Source: Baylisascaris procyonis (Eukaryota; Nematoda; Chromadorea; Rhabditida; Ascarididae). From it: a stretch of DNA of 64,000 nucleotides. Position numbers and translations under genes: made by a program. Below the pieces are notes generated by a model. That model saw only the letters and a program-made list of their open reading frames with translations, ran no database searches and was not told the origin of the DNA. The stretch lies in assembly GCA_037389465.1 (NCBI GenBank), contig JAZARR010000082.1:1972501-2036500 (forward strand). Direction: 5' to 3'. This document shows, piece by piece, positions 37,491-50,900 of the stretch; position 1 is the stretch's first letter; each line of letters opens with the position of its first letter.

Positions 37491-40314
37491 AACGCTTAGG
37501 CAAGAAACAATTTGAGAGATCATTAGCCGACCAGGGACGAAACGGAAGATTAATAAGGATATTTCGTCTGAAATGCTCCATTAACGCATCTTTGGGCGGT
37601 TACTTCGGAACCCTTACAAATAGAGGAGGTCAAAGTAATAGGGCAAAGCTTTATCTCTATACTGAGATGGTTAATAGTTTCTTGTGCAAAAATGAAACAC
37701 ACGCAAACTTTCAAGAAAGGAAGAGATATGAATAAGATAGGCAACATAGGAAAATTGTAAAAAACCGTGAGAAACTATTTTTGCGTTCAGTATCAGTAAT
37801 TGGATGTGGTCTGATAGTGAAAAATTGCTGTTGAATTTATGAATACTATTAAAAACTGAGCCAGATTATTGCAAAGTATAGGAAACTTCGGCAGTACACC
37901 TTTGCCTACCATAAAAACAAGAAGTACTCTGCAGGTATGTTACAATGCAACTGGTTCATTTTTATTAATTTTTAGGGGCACATATCTTATAGCCTTTCTT
38001 CAACTTGCGGTGCTTTCACACACAGCTTAAGTGGCTTGGCGCTTCCGTTAGAATGGTAAGATTTTTTGATGAATGCATTTCTTTTCTTCATGAAATGGGT
38101 GTAAGTAATCATGATACAACAGAATGCGGGATGAAAAAAACGATCCGTCCGCTAATACGTAAAGAAAGGCGACACAGCGTTGCAACAAAAAAATATCAGA
38201 TACTTTCCTACGGGAAACCTGTTTTTAACGTTAATCATGAATTTAACTGTGCACAGAAAGAGACTGCAATACTTTAATTACTTCAACGCATTTGATACAC
38301 GGCACATACATACACGTGAAAATGACCATTTTCAAACCCAACAGACCCATAAAAATGCATAAAAATATCACAGAGTAGATTTACAACTATTATTTAAATA
38401 TAAATCGTAGAAAAAAAGATCTTAAGACCTCTCGCCAATATAATTACAAATACGATGCAATGAACGAGTTCAAAAGGATTTCTTCTGGAAAATTTCGCAT
38501 TCAATTTTCAATCAATTATCATGTGTGAGTTGCAAGAATTCCCCACTTCATTTGCCATTTATCGACTAAGAAGCAGCACTCGAAAAAATTACTGTAATTT
38601 TTGGTTCATCTCACTGATGAGGACGTATCTCATATTACTTGTTATATCGGCATCGGTTTTTATGAAATTAAAGATCGACGTAGCTCTACCGCTCTATCGG
38701 TCTTCACACAATCAAAAACTGATAACGACAAGAAGTAATAACGCTGAGAGGCCCTCAAACAAGTGCAAGAAATTGAAGTAATCATTTTTGGGTAAAAATA
38801 ATAGGAGCAACTGTTCCTCTATCGCTGCCTATTTTTCTAAATTAGTCCAGATCCCGCCTCTCCCTCAGCTGCAACCATTCCTTCCCCTCTGTCTGCTTTC
38901 GATTCTGTCGTAGAAACCCGTCATTGGAAAAAAAATTTCACTATTCTAAACAGAATAAGATCATCAGAAGTTCAATTTCACGACCTAAAAGTTTTCCAAC
39001 TCATACGCCCAATATGCAGAATTCAAAAAAGCCCTGTAACCTACCAAAATGGGTCCAGTTGTAAACCACTTGCATAATGTGACAATATATGCACAAGAGG
39101 TAAATAAAGATGTCAACGCAAGTGAATAGTACAAAGCCATTCACATCATAAAAAGGGCATTTAATAAGATATAACGGCTGGAAAAGATTGATGAAATGAC
39201 TCCAAATCGAGAAAACTGTAAAAGAATATCATTACAGTTCACTAAGCAATCCACAAACGGTACCCATATAGGATTTCAGTTAATTCGTCTCTCTTCATTA
39301 ACTGCATTTTTTTTTTTAGAAATGCTTTTAAAATATTGCACGCTCACCCTCTTTGATTTTATCGTTGCCGATTTTCCCATTCTCTACTCCCTCCCTATTA
39401 GTTTCGTTATCCATCTATTCTATACGAACCTCATCTCAATAATGTTATCAAAATCAATTGCTTCTAGAGATATCGCTATACTGAAACCATTTAAGACAAT
39501 TACAATTTAAAACGACATCATAAATTATATGCCTCCATCAGAACTATAAAAATGAGCAAGAACGCGCTTAATAGAATATTATAACTTAGTATTCGAAGAA
39601 CAACAGTAGTCTTCTCGTAGCAATTTAAACGCTTACAATAAAAGTGTGAACATTATGTCTTCATCCCTTAGAAAAATTTACCACATTATGACTAGCAACA
39701 AAGCGACTCCATAGTGAGACTCTAGAAATTCACTTGCATAGTTAATTCAAATTAAAAAAAAAACTCATCACCAATTATTATCTGCGCGATAATGGAACTA
39801 ACCTTACAAAAAAGAAGAACAAAATTGACTATAGAAATAAAAATTATATATGAGTCCGATTCCAAATCGCCTATCACTACTCATGACGATGTATTTATCA
39901 AAAAATTATGTCATAGTAAATATATAATAATCGCCGACTTCATTGAGAGTAATGAAATTTACTTAAATGAACTGCTAGTCATACCAATGGATCGTTCTTG
40001 TAAGCAGTAACATTTAGTTTCTGTTCCCATTCAATCAACCACTCTACTTTTGAATGTGAGAGTTTTTTTTAATGTTTTTTTTTTAAACCAACATTTCACA
40101 ACACAAAATTAGTAAGTGTGAGCAAACCGGTTCCACATGATCAGTGAGTAACTTTACTTGCGAGCAACTCAACGACGATCTAAAGGATGTTGTTTCGATG
40201 AGAAAATTTAGGGAAATGCATTCACCCTTTCCCGCGTCCGAATATGCGCTCTTGGTCTCGATTCAACAGTCATGTTTTATAATATTATACTAGCACGAAA
40301 GCATCATGATCGCA
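37491..40314. other. Intergenic
   Basis: No recognised gene lies between the retroelements and the USP8 3' end. Open frames at 37466-37735, 39196-39510 and 39792-40010 (plus) have no family resemblance and probably arise by chance. See the small candidate at 38617. Confidence 0.4.
38617..38781 (+). CDS. Candidate small secreted peptide
   Basis: A 54-codon frame starting MRTYLILLVISASVFMKLKI, which looks like a signal peptide, followed by a basic hydrophilic tail ending NKCKKLK. The end could instead be a GTAATC donor, in which case later exons are not identified. There is no family match and it could be chance. Confidence 0.2.
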   Translation: MRTYLILLVISASVFMKLKIDVALPLYRSSHNQKLITTRSNNAERPSNKCKKLK

Positions 40315-43300
40315 TCACAAATTGGCCTTCTTAAAATAGAGAATGTACGCATTTTTTGAACAAATTGAGTCAGCGTTTATCGGCGTAACGGATTCGTCAT
40401 CATAATATAGCCACTCCTTAGTATCCTCGTTGTGCATCACTGACGTATAATGACCACTGTTCAAACGTCCTGAGTGATTCTAAAATTGTGCAATGTCTAA
40501 AAGAAATCATCGCGATCACCTGTCTGCTCTCATTGATGAGAAAGATCAGTCAGCCTACTGCATGTGCTACAGTTTATTACTCAAAATTCCGTTTTGGACT
40601 TAGCACGTTTCTTAAAATACACTATGGAAGTCATGGCTAGACTCCTCTCTAATTAAAACAACCACGACATTCGAATTTTGAATTACGATCAAAGGTTACC
40701 GATAGGATCCAAATGTCATTTTCAAGTAATGAAGTAAGCTAATACGGTGAAATTCAATTGCTATTTTACAAGCACAACATTTTCCGTGGAATGATGCCTC
40801 TAAGGAGAACATATGCAATTCCACTAAGTTATATAGAAATGTATCGCAAAAACAAATGTGCATGCACATAAAATTAATGAACATCGAGAAAAATGCTTCA
40901 TGGAAAATGTTTACAGTAAAAACACCGAAAAAGATTTCCAAATGTTGATTTTATGGCGATATAACTTTGAAAGAATCTGCTGCTGAGTCGCAGAGATTGC
41001 CAATTTGCATGAGAAATGGTGGTCACAATAATTAGCACATCGACACTCACTCTCTCATAACGACCACAAGGGGGAAGAATACGGCTAATTCCTTATCAGC
41101 AAGAGGAGGGTTGCAAAATGGATCAGTGAATGGAGATGATAGCATACATGAAGGGCAATCGGTCCTTGGAAAGGAAGAAGAAAGCCTACCGTGACTGCAT
41201 AGAGATTAAAACACTCGCTTCGGGGTGGCGCCTTCTCTCGAATTAGTGGATGCACCACCGAGCTAACATCGAGTGGCAAACAATCGAAATGAATCAAAGT
41301 GTCATTCTTTTCCCATCCATCGACCACAAAGGAAAATCGCTTCAGATGTACTACCTTAACACAATCTATTAAAAGATTGAAAAGTGAATAAATTTACGAA
41401 GAATATCTCACCGTTATTTTTTCACACATCGACCACATGCAAAACTTCCCCATCGAGTAAATGAGCAAAAAACCGCTTTCGTCCATCTCATCATCACGAG
41501 ACAACAGAAACACTGGAAGCAATTCACTCTGTGGCAATGACTTAGAAATTTTCCATCTCCCTACAGTACTTATCTCGTCGATTTTTGGTTAATATAGCGA
41601 TAAGGATTTCTGATCGCATAAACATCATAACCTTATAAATCCATCAAATGAGTGATTCATGAAGCACAAGAAAAGAAACTTACTTCTCCCCCACCCCCCC
41701 CCCCCATTAACGGCAAAATTAAACCACTGTTCTCAAATGGGAGGATGATCGGTATCCGATTGCAGAAAAAAACCAGATTTTTCTGAAAACTCTGTTTATG
41801 AAAGCAAATAAGCAATCACAGTTTGATCAATGTGACTTTATTCAGTTAAGGTAACAATCTTACAATAAAAACTCATCCATCGCTCATGTCCTATAAAATT
41901 GCTAATAAGCGCCCCATAATCACTACATTTTTTATAAAATTTGAACTAAACAAAGATATGTAATGATTTTTTGAAAGAAGCCCACTCACCAATACTTTCG
42001 GCAGTTTCCAGATTCTCGTAACACGTGTCGCCACTCGCAATGCGTTACACTTTGGACAGTGCCATTTACAAGATCCGTCCAAAACCTTTAATACTTTAAG
42101 TTTAACTTTAATGCTTGAATGATTTCACCATTTATTATCCCATAATCAGGTTAGCTTTGGTTTCTACCTAATTCTATTTCATTTCATTCTTCTAGTTCAG
42201 ATCGATTCTTCATCTAAGCAAATAATAGAAAATGAACGCTAGTTCTATACTAATATCAAATAAAAGGCTGTTGAAATATATAGAAAATACTTTTGTGCAC
42301 GCCACACAAATAATTTATAAGGAATCTACCAGTTAAGAGTTCAATTAGAGAAAAATGTAGAATGTATCGTAACAATTTACGTAAAAATTGACACGTGTCT
42401 TCAAGAGTAACAAAGCGAAGCTAAACCGATCTGAAAGCATTATTAGAAGATACAAGGCCCTACATTAAATAAGAAAGCCCTCACTAACTATATTACTTTC
42501 GAAGGCGGTAATCAAATAAGTAGTAAAAGAGAAGCAACGAATCTATGATCTATACTATAAAAATGAAACATTTCATCAATATATCCAAAGAGTATGTAAG
42601 ACAGAATACAAAATCACTTAAAATGCTATCAGACAATTAAAATGCAACGTTGTTATAAGCAATTTGATCGCATCCATAATAATACTGCGCTGTCAATAAA
42701 ATAGATAAGTTGTGAAAAAAGTATTCGTGTAATGCAGGAAATTATAAACAACATTTAATAATTCTTAAACTTTGAAAATTCGAGCATCCCCAACACCCTT
42801 ATATCCCCTCCCCCCCCCACTTCATGCAAAAACAGATTCAAATAAAAAAAGCTGCTGAAATAGTGGGCTTAAGTTAAGAAAGACATTAATTAAGGTGACT
42901 GCCAGACAATTCAGAAACAATGAAAAAAGACAACATACAACAACGATTTTCGACTAGAAAGAAGCATTTGGAAACGATCGGAAACATGCAGCGACCTTCA
43001 TAAATTTGAATAGAGAAAGAAGGACCGGAAAAAAGTCCTCATCAAGGTCTCTAGAAAGCGACACGTCAGAATCGATATGATTCAAAACTATATTAATCCA
43101 ATCTAAACTGCATTTACGAATTGAAACAGAAAAAACACCTCTCAACCTTTTGATTCGGAAATGTGCAATAGATATGCGTCAAACGATTCAGTAATAAAGC
43201 TTAAAAAACTCTCTTCTCTCACTTCTGTTTACCGCAAGAATCGACGATGTTACATCACCCTCACATTCCACAGGAATAGGTCTTTCAAGAATAAGTAACA

Positions 43301-46300
43301 TCAACTTACAACTGGTTTGAAATGCGCTTTAATGCAATCGATAATCGTTGAAGCACCTCTCGTGGGTAACTCCACCGATAATTGCGTCACCTCCTCGAAT
43401 GTGACACTCTGCGCCTGACAAGTACCGCATTGCAGTTGCGATACTGTTTGACACTGAAATTAAACTTGAGCTGCTTATCGTGTATAAATTAACAGAGATT
43501 AACAAAAACATTGATGGACTTGTAAAGGAGGAATTAAATTCATAGCCCATGCCAGATCTAAGAAATAGTGAGAAAAGATGAAGGAGAAGATTGAAGGATA
43601 GAAAAAAGGGAAAAAAAACTCCGAGAACCAGGTCATAGACCACAACGTTTCAAATGGAAAATTTTTCGTCAAACAAGTTTCTCATTGCAACTGTCAACCT
43701 CACTCTTGATTGTTTCCTGAGGTTACAGCCGGACAACTTCCATTATTTCACAAAAAAAGGCATCTACCAAACGTACGCCAAAAATATCGTTGACAGGAGA
43801 ACTGCTAAACATCTTCGATTTGGCTTCGTAATCAGCTGCTTCTTCAAAAAGATTTACTCCCGTATAATTCTGCTCGAATGATACCGGGCGATGCACCTGA
43901 AATGAGCAATAAAATATGCACTGCATATTATTAAATTTGAGAAGAAAATTTCGAAATAATTGTGTCGGAATTTAAAGAAAAACATTTCTTTTATCGATCA
44001 CTCTCTTTTTAGAGAGATGAGAATGAATGAAACTTTACTTTATAAATGAATGATATCCCATTTATATATCAAAGACGCGTTAAAGGAAACGATCTATGCA
44101 ACTTGGTGAAAGAGAAAAATCGATCAGTGATCGACGATGAAAAAATCCAACACGGCGATCCCGGCGCTTACTTTCATTTTCTTTCACGAAACCAAACCAA
44201 TCTGGACTAACAACTTTTTTTAGCTAATTCAAGACTCCTAAAACCTCCGAATACCCTAACTAAAGTATGCCATTACATTAAGCCACTAATGGAGTCCATC
44301 CAGAACGGATACAGTGAATAAGGATGAGATCGTTTTAGCAAATACATTTTGCATTTACAATTACTAATAACAATGCACGCGAATCATTTAAAAAACAATA
44401 ATGAACCCGATTCATATCTTCGTGTAGCGCATCAAGAAGATATATTTGAAACTCTTGTGCATCATGTTGACGTCGATCCGCTAATGAAGCGTTCACTTCA
44501 CTCGCAAACGTTTCCTGAAACGAATACAGATATGCCGTAATAATTGCATACTGTATTTACGAACTGCATTATAGCACCAACTCATCGCCTACTATCGCAC
44601 CATCACCCAGCTGCACTTGTATTATTCGCTGAATAAAGATGGCTTGCTCAATATTAAGTCCTATATAATCTCACACCTTAAGAAAACTCTTTCCTCGCCC
44701 GTAATATTTTAAAGATTAAAATAAAATAAGAACAACGCAACTGAAATGGCAGGTGAAAATAACAATGAAAAACCTACGAGAAATTGCAGCGGTCGAATGG
44801 CTGAATAAGCACCACTCCACACGGCGTCCATTAGGGCGGAAAATGCGGCCGATATTACACCAAACGTGCCCATTTTGTTTCTCCTCAAAACGATCACAAA
44901 TAGAAATTGATACGGATCATCAAAGGATGTTCAGCAGTGCCATAAAGCAAAATAAGATCATTGGAAATCCCGCTCCCTTTTCTCTTATCTGATTCTCTGA
45001 TAACATTTTAATGCAGTGTCTTCTGCATATGTCAGATCAGACAGTCTTTGGACCAATCGAGTTAAAAAAATAGCACAACTTTGCTTCGTTAGTGGAAAAC
45101 TACTGGAAATGCTTCTATCGATAATAGATATAGGTTAAGCCACTATCAAAAGCCACTGAACCTACGATCAAGAACTGAACGTATCGAACAAAAGAGCTTT
45201 ATGCCTTCTGCTGAATGTCCAATTCCGCACCCTAAACCGATGATGAATACAATCAACCTTTAACCAAAAAAAGGAAATAAACAGAATAATCTTACTGGTT
45301 AACGAGTTCGGCAAAGCGCCTTCGTGTGAATACACCCCGAAGAGAGTGCGTATTGAACAACGCTTGCAACGTTGAGTTCATAAAACACGTATTGCCGAGA
45401 TTATAAAGACCAGTATAGCCAGGATTCTGCAGTTTATACCACATTTCTAATGAACCTCTTTGGTGATCCTCATAATTAAACTGAGTGCTTCATCCAAGTC
45501 GCTAATTTCATTAAATAAAATGAGCAAAAGGTAAGCAAAAAATAAAAAATAAAAAATTGAGGTGAACCACACAAGAGAAACAATCGCACTTTCAAGTGTC
45601 AAAAAATAACCTGTTGCAGACCCTTTTGAATAAAAGCAATGAAAAAATCTTCGCTTCTCCCCCTTCCCTTCAACCAAGGATGCTCACAATGCGCCTTTGT
45701 CAGCCCAGCCCTCCCCACTCCCGCCCTCTCGCAACTCCAACTTTCAATGGAACGCATATTGTTTCGGAGTTTTGAAATCATGTTGCTATGCTTTATGGTA
45801 ACATATTTCATACTATATAAAACTATCATAGGAAATGAATGAAAAAACTTAACTGAAAGTTTCGATATTTCTCAAAGTGTTAAAAACTATTTCCGCGCAA
45901 TACTTTATTCCTTATACAACACTCCTAAATTAGTGCAAAAATGGATAAGACTTACAACACGTCGTGAAGTGGAACCTGAAGCTATCGATTTTGTCATTGA
46001 ATCATATAAAACCAGAAGTCCCTTCACATCATCGCTGAAAATCTCATGTCGTTGTCAACCGATCGGTTATAATTAAAGTTTATATAAAAATCAGATGGAA
46101 GCGAGAGGGTTCTAACGTATTTCTTCGATGACTGCCTACCCAGCTACCATTTCACGCATTTCCCCATCCTCCAACCTTCCCATCGCATCATATCATACCA
46201 AACTCATCAGATGGGACTCATCGTTCACTCCCAACCTTAACTGTTTCAACTTTACGAGTGTTAAGATAAGGAAGACGGCCGAAATATGACTGCTGAACTT

Positions 46301-47883
46301 CTCTATAAGTTGTTGACAATTAAATTTTATCCGACATTAAAAGCGCTAAATGATTGAAAGCATTGAAATACTAATAGTATAAACAATGAGGGATCGATAA
46401 TGCCTTAAAAATGTGCACATCCCTACTCTCCAAATGGCTGAAATAAAAGCATTTGCAGTTTTGTCGCAATAAGGTCTAGTAATATAAGACAAGAGTATCC
46501 TCATTATGAGATACTAGAAGATTTATTTAAGTGCCAATTAAACAACTAAGACACATTTTATTAAGAAGCATATCAACGGTCGAATGCTTGCCAAACAAAA
46601 GAGAGCAGATGAAAATGACTATCACAGCTATCACACCTCTATAAGCCCATTTCCAAAGTGGCATGCTATACAATTTCCATGCACTATCTTTATTACCGTC
46701 AAAAAATTTTCTTCCGCAAATATTTTTTCTAATCCATCTTCCGCAAATACAAACTCCTCTTGGAACCCGAAAACAGACAAATCCTCGTCTCTCCAAGCAA
46801 ATCGTTGATGGATTTGGAAAGGCGGAAATATTACAGTTGATAAGGCTTACAAACTAAACCATATTGCAGCCTAGTTGCGTTTACAGTCGATGAACGAAAA
46901 GAATAAATGAAATCGAAAGGATTACCTCGAGGCGATGAGTGGTTTTATACTTCGATCGGGAATAACTGGACGTGTCGATATTGAAGAGCTGAAACAATCC
47001 AAGAAATATAATATGTTAGCCAATGTGAGCACAAATCAACCGATCACCTTCATCAAAAATCGAGCAATAAATAATGATGAGCCTTGGCATTGCTGCGTCA
47101 ATGTTTCTTTTAAATTATATGTTTTTTATGAAGAAAAATTTACCAAATTATGTATGCAAAATTATAAAAATAATGCGCAAAATTTTGCATAAACTCTCAC
47201 AAAATAAACAATTATCGAATTGTGGCGCAAAAGCGAATTTATTGATTACATGTATCGATTCCCCGTTGCTTTTCCATTCTTTTCAATTGTACTATACTGT
47301 AGAATAATTAAATTAATGCACTGTTAATGCAAAATTGGATTTGCTTTTGCAATAACACTGTGCACGGAGGCAAAAATAATATGGTGTGCAAGTAGCATTC
47401 TCTGCATGAGCAATACTGCTAATTCATCAACCTTCATCATGAAACATTCACCATTGGAAAAACCTTTAGGGTGCAAAAGAGAACGCCACCTATTCACAAC
47501 ATAACAGAAGTATTAAGAAGCACCCTCAATCGAAGACCTTTGATTATTCCCATCCCTAAAGACTGTCTAGTAAATTTAACATTCGGGGCGCTGCAATGAA
47601 TAAATAAATAAATAAATAATATAAAGCATTACAAGATTATCATTTGATTATGAAATATTTGGAAAATAAGAAAATTGTTTAGCCGAACTGTCGGAATATG
47701 CGAAGCATTATTCTCGTAATGTGAAGAAAAAAGCGTTGCATACGTTGCGTATGTCTGATCGATGCGCGCTCCTCCAAGAGTACGTACTTGAGGTAATGCA
47801 GCCTCGATATTTGGTGATGAATTATATGATCGTTGCAAACGCGCATCATCTGAATCCATTCGTTTTTCATCCTGCAAAGCAAA

Positions 47884-47966
<83 letters not shown>

Positions 47967-50900
47967 AAAAATAGTTTAATTAAGCAGTGGAAACATTTAA
48001 ATACATAGATGCAAGTCAGCGCAAAAGAGTGTTTCATCTGGCTAGATCAGTGCCATGAAATATGTCGCCAGAATCTTCACTCTCTACCTGACGTCTGTTC
48101 GTATGGATTTCGCTAGTGCTTAGATCCATTTTAGATACTACAGTGTATCCAATCTATTCCTCCATCCATAGACTTATCGAGCAATATCAACGTCCTAATC
48201 CCATTATAAATAAATCATGTGAATCCCTCATGCAAGCAGGTTTTTGAAGAAATAGATGCACACAAAAGCGAACAGATGACGTAGTCAACGTGGAAGAAGT
48301 GGTGCTCTACGCAACGTTTATTAAAACCTTAACATTAACAACTGCTAAAACTCTTATTTATAGAAAAACAACCGTTCGGAAGGAGTATATAAACAATCTG
48401 CAACTTACATAACTATAAATTTTCATAATATTATGGACGCCAAATTTTCCAAACAGTTAAAAATAGACCAATTTTCGCCTTTTAAACTCACAGCAAGCCA
48501 TCCGAGACCAAAAAAATTGTTTCCTGTACAGAATTCATCTTGGATCATCAGTTATACTCGATGAAAAATTCAAACCAACCTTACGAATTTCAGGAGCACG
48601 CAAGGCAGGCTTCTTGCTCCGGTCGACGGCTGGTATTACTGGTCGCGTGGTGGCATTTTGAGCGGATACCGACAACGGAGCGCTTCGTTCAGCCTTCAAA
48701 GTTTCACTGGAGACGCTCTGCGATTCCACTGGACTAGGCGAACGAACTTCCGGTTTTGGAGGTGGTGGCGCTGACTCACTCTTTGTAGCTGCGTCGTGTG
48801 GCTCACCTCTTTTCACCTCAGGTATAGTGTCACCTTCCGAAATCGGCGGTTGGGTGCTTGTAACCTGTCCAACACGCTCATGCTCCTTCATAACGTTTTC
48901 GGGCAGTGATGGCGCTCCTCAAACAATTCAAAATAGTTACCCATTTATTGGTTATCAATTGAAAAGAAAGCTGCTAGCTGGAAATTCAGATATGGGAAAC
49001 AAAACTCACAGTAGTGAAAAACACAATATTATGGAATAAACAGTTCAATATATCCCAAGCTCGAAGCAAATAATTTAAGAACTGAATTATAAAAACTATT
49101 AACGCCGGAATACATGTCTTGACCACTTAACTGGTACGAAACGTATGCAATAAAAACAAACCGGAAGATAGTGTTGCAGTTGTAGTATCTGGTTCGTGCA
49201 ACGAAGGTCGTGCCGAAGGTGGAGGTGCAGCAGGAGGTTCAATAGACGCTTCAACCGTCACAATTGGATACATCACCGGCACATCACTCGTAGGTATTTC
49301 AGACGGAATGACTGGAGTCTGCTGGGGAGCAACTGGCTTCTCTCTTCGTAATAAATCCGGATATTGCAGCGACTGTATGCATATATCTGAAGTATGTGAA
49401 CAACTCAAACATTTGAATGTTGTATTACATAACCCACATATAACCTGAATCGGTAGATGATCCAGTTGCTAGCCACAGTACCGAAACGACTCATAGACAA
49501 TTTCTGTATTTGAGAATCTTTACTTCTAGGACAATGACTAGAAACCCATGCAAAGCTAATTTCCCCTTTCAAAGATTAACAACTGCTGACCGCCTCTCAG
49601 TTCAATTTGGTTCACAGCAATTGCTGAAGACTTTAATTTACCAAAAAAACATAATCAATAATAGAAGAATATTTCCACTCACCTTTCTTATATTCAGCGA
49701 CTGCCCTCGCGAATTCACTTTGATCGTTTATATTGAAGGAAATACGTTTCGCTGCGTGGATATCGGATGTATGCATCGGGTAATGCAATCTCCAGTTTTT
49801 GAAACCTCCATCAAGAAAAACGGGGGGACGACGGAGACGAAATGTTGTATTATACTAAAACATATGTATGCATTCGGTTCTAGTACAAAATATCCATTAC
49901 TCCTAATAATATTAATTATTCTATGTACAAAATAATCTTAGATAGTGCACTCCTTCAGCTAGAAGGTCAAGAAAAACCAAATACTCATCGCATCACCTCT
50001 ACAAATAAAAACTCGTTGGAAAATGAATAAAGAGAGGCAGGGGGGGGGGGATTTAATATTGCTTTATGAATGAACAAATATCGAAAAAAGAAGGAAATGT
50101 CTTTCAAATACTTCTTCCTTCTGAGATGCCTGAATCCAACAGAGCAGAAAATCTAGTCAAATTTACCGTACTTTACTTCCAGACATACTTAAATGCGCAA
50201 AGAAATTCGACATACTATAATTTCCAGTTCAAAAGGTTTTTAGGGCACTTAATATGTCCATCGATTCGCATTTACGTTCCAATGTTGTCCTAGGTGTTAT
50301 CAGTAAACTAGTTTCACCTTCTGCATATATATTAAAAATCACGGAACTATTACAAAGTGCAATAAGAATATGCTCTCCCGATATGTGAAATTAAAGCATC
50401 AGCATGAAGCCTACAAATGATATGAGAGAAACTAAGCACTCAAAACAGTAAAGTAAGGATGAACGCGTGTTTTCAAAGACACAGAAATGAATCTCTGATA
50501 ATGCATACAGTAGATAGAGCATTGAAGAGGATATGCTCTTTCGAGGAGGGACGCAATGAATCCTTCCTGCGAGGTGCACATTCCGATCCTAGAAGCACAA
50601 CCAGATCCACGTCCGACATTCGCTGCAGCAATGCACGCTCACTTACTGCAGCCGAACGAACTAGGGAAGTGCCAATGCACCTAAACAATGCTTTCATAGT
50701 GTAGAATCTCTTATTAAAATTTTTATTTATATATTTACATTTAATTCTTTGTCCTGCTTATAGATATAACTCTATGAAATTGAACTCAACGAGCTTGTGT
50801 CTAGCAGTGTATCGTAGAACTGAGTCGCTCCTCATCTCTCTCCCCTCAGTGGCTTTTTGACTTTCGTGTGTAGAGAAACTCTGAAACTTCGAGCTATCAA

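Noticed and set aside
42954..43145. Minus-strand 63-codon frame in a USP8 intron
   Set aside because: Flanking exons 15 and 16 join in phase 0 with a continuous family match; nothing is missing between them.
46527..46796. Minus-strand 89-codon frame in a USP8 intron
   Set aside because: Exons 10 and 11 join in phase without it and it shows no USP8 resemblance.
47629..48008. Ile-Tyr-rich frames on both strands
   Set aside because: They are the TA microsatellite read through; only the minus-strand part after the TTTGCTTTGCAG acceptor is USP8 exon 9.
49510..49935. Plus-strand 141-codon frame
   Set aside because: It overlaps USP8 exon 6 (49854-49683) in antisense, and the minus strand carries the conserved rhodanese reading.
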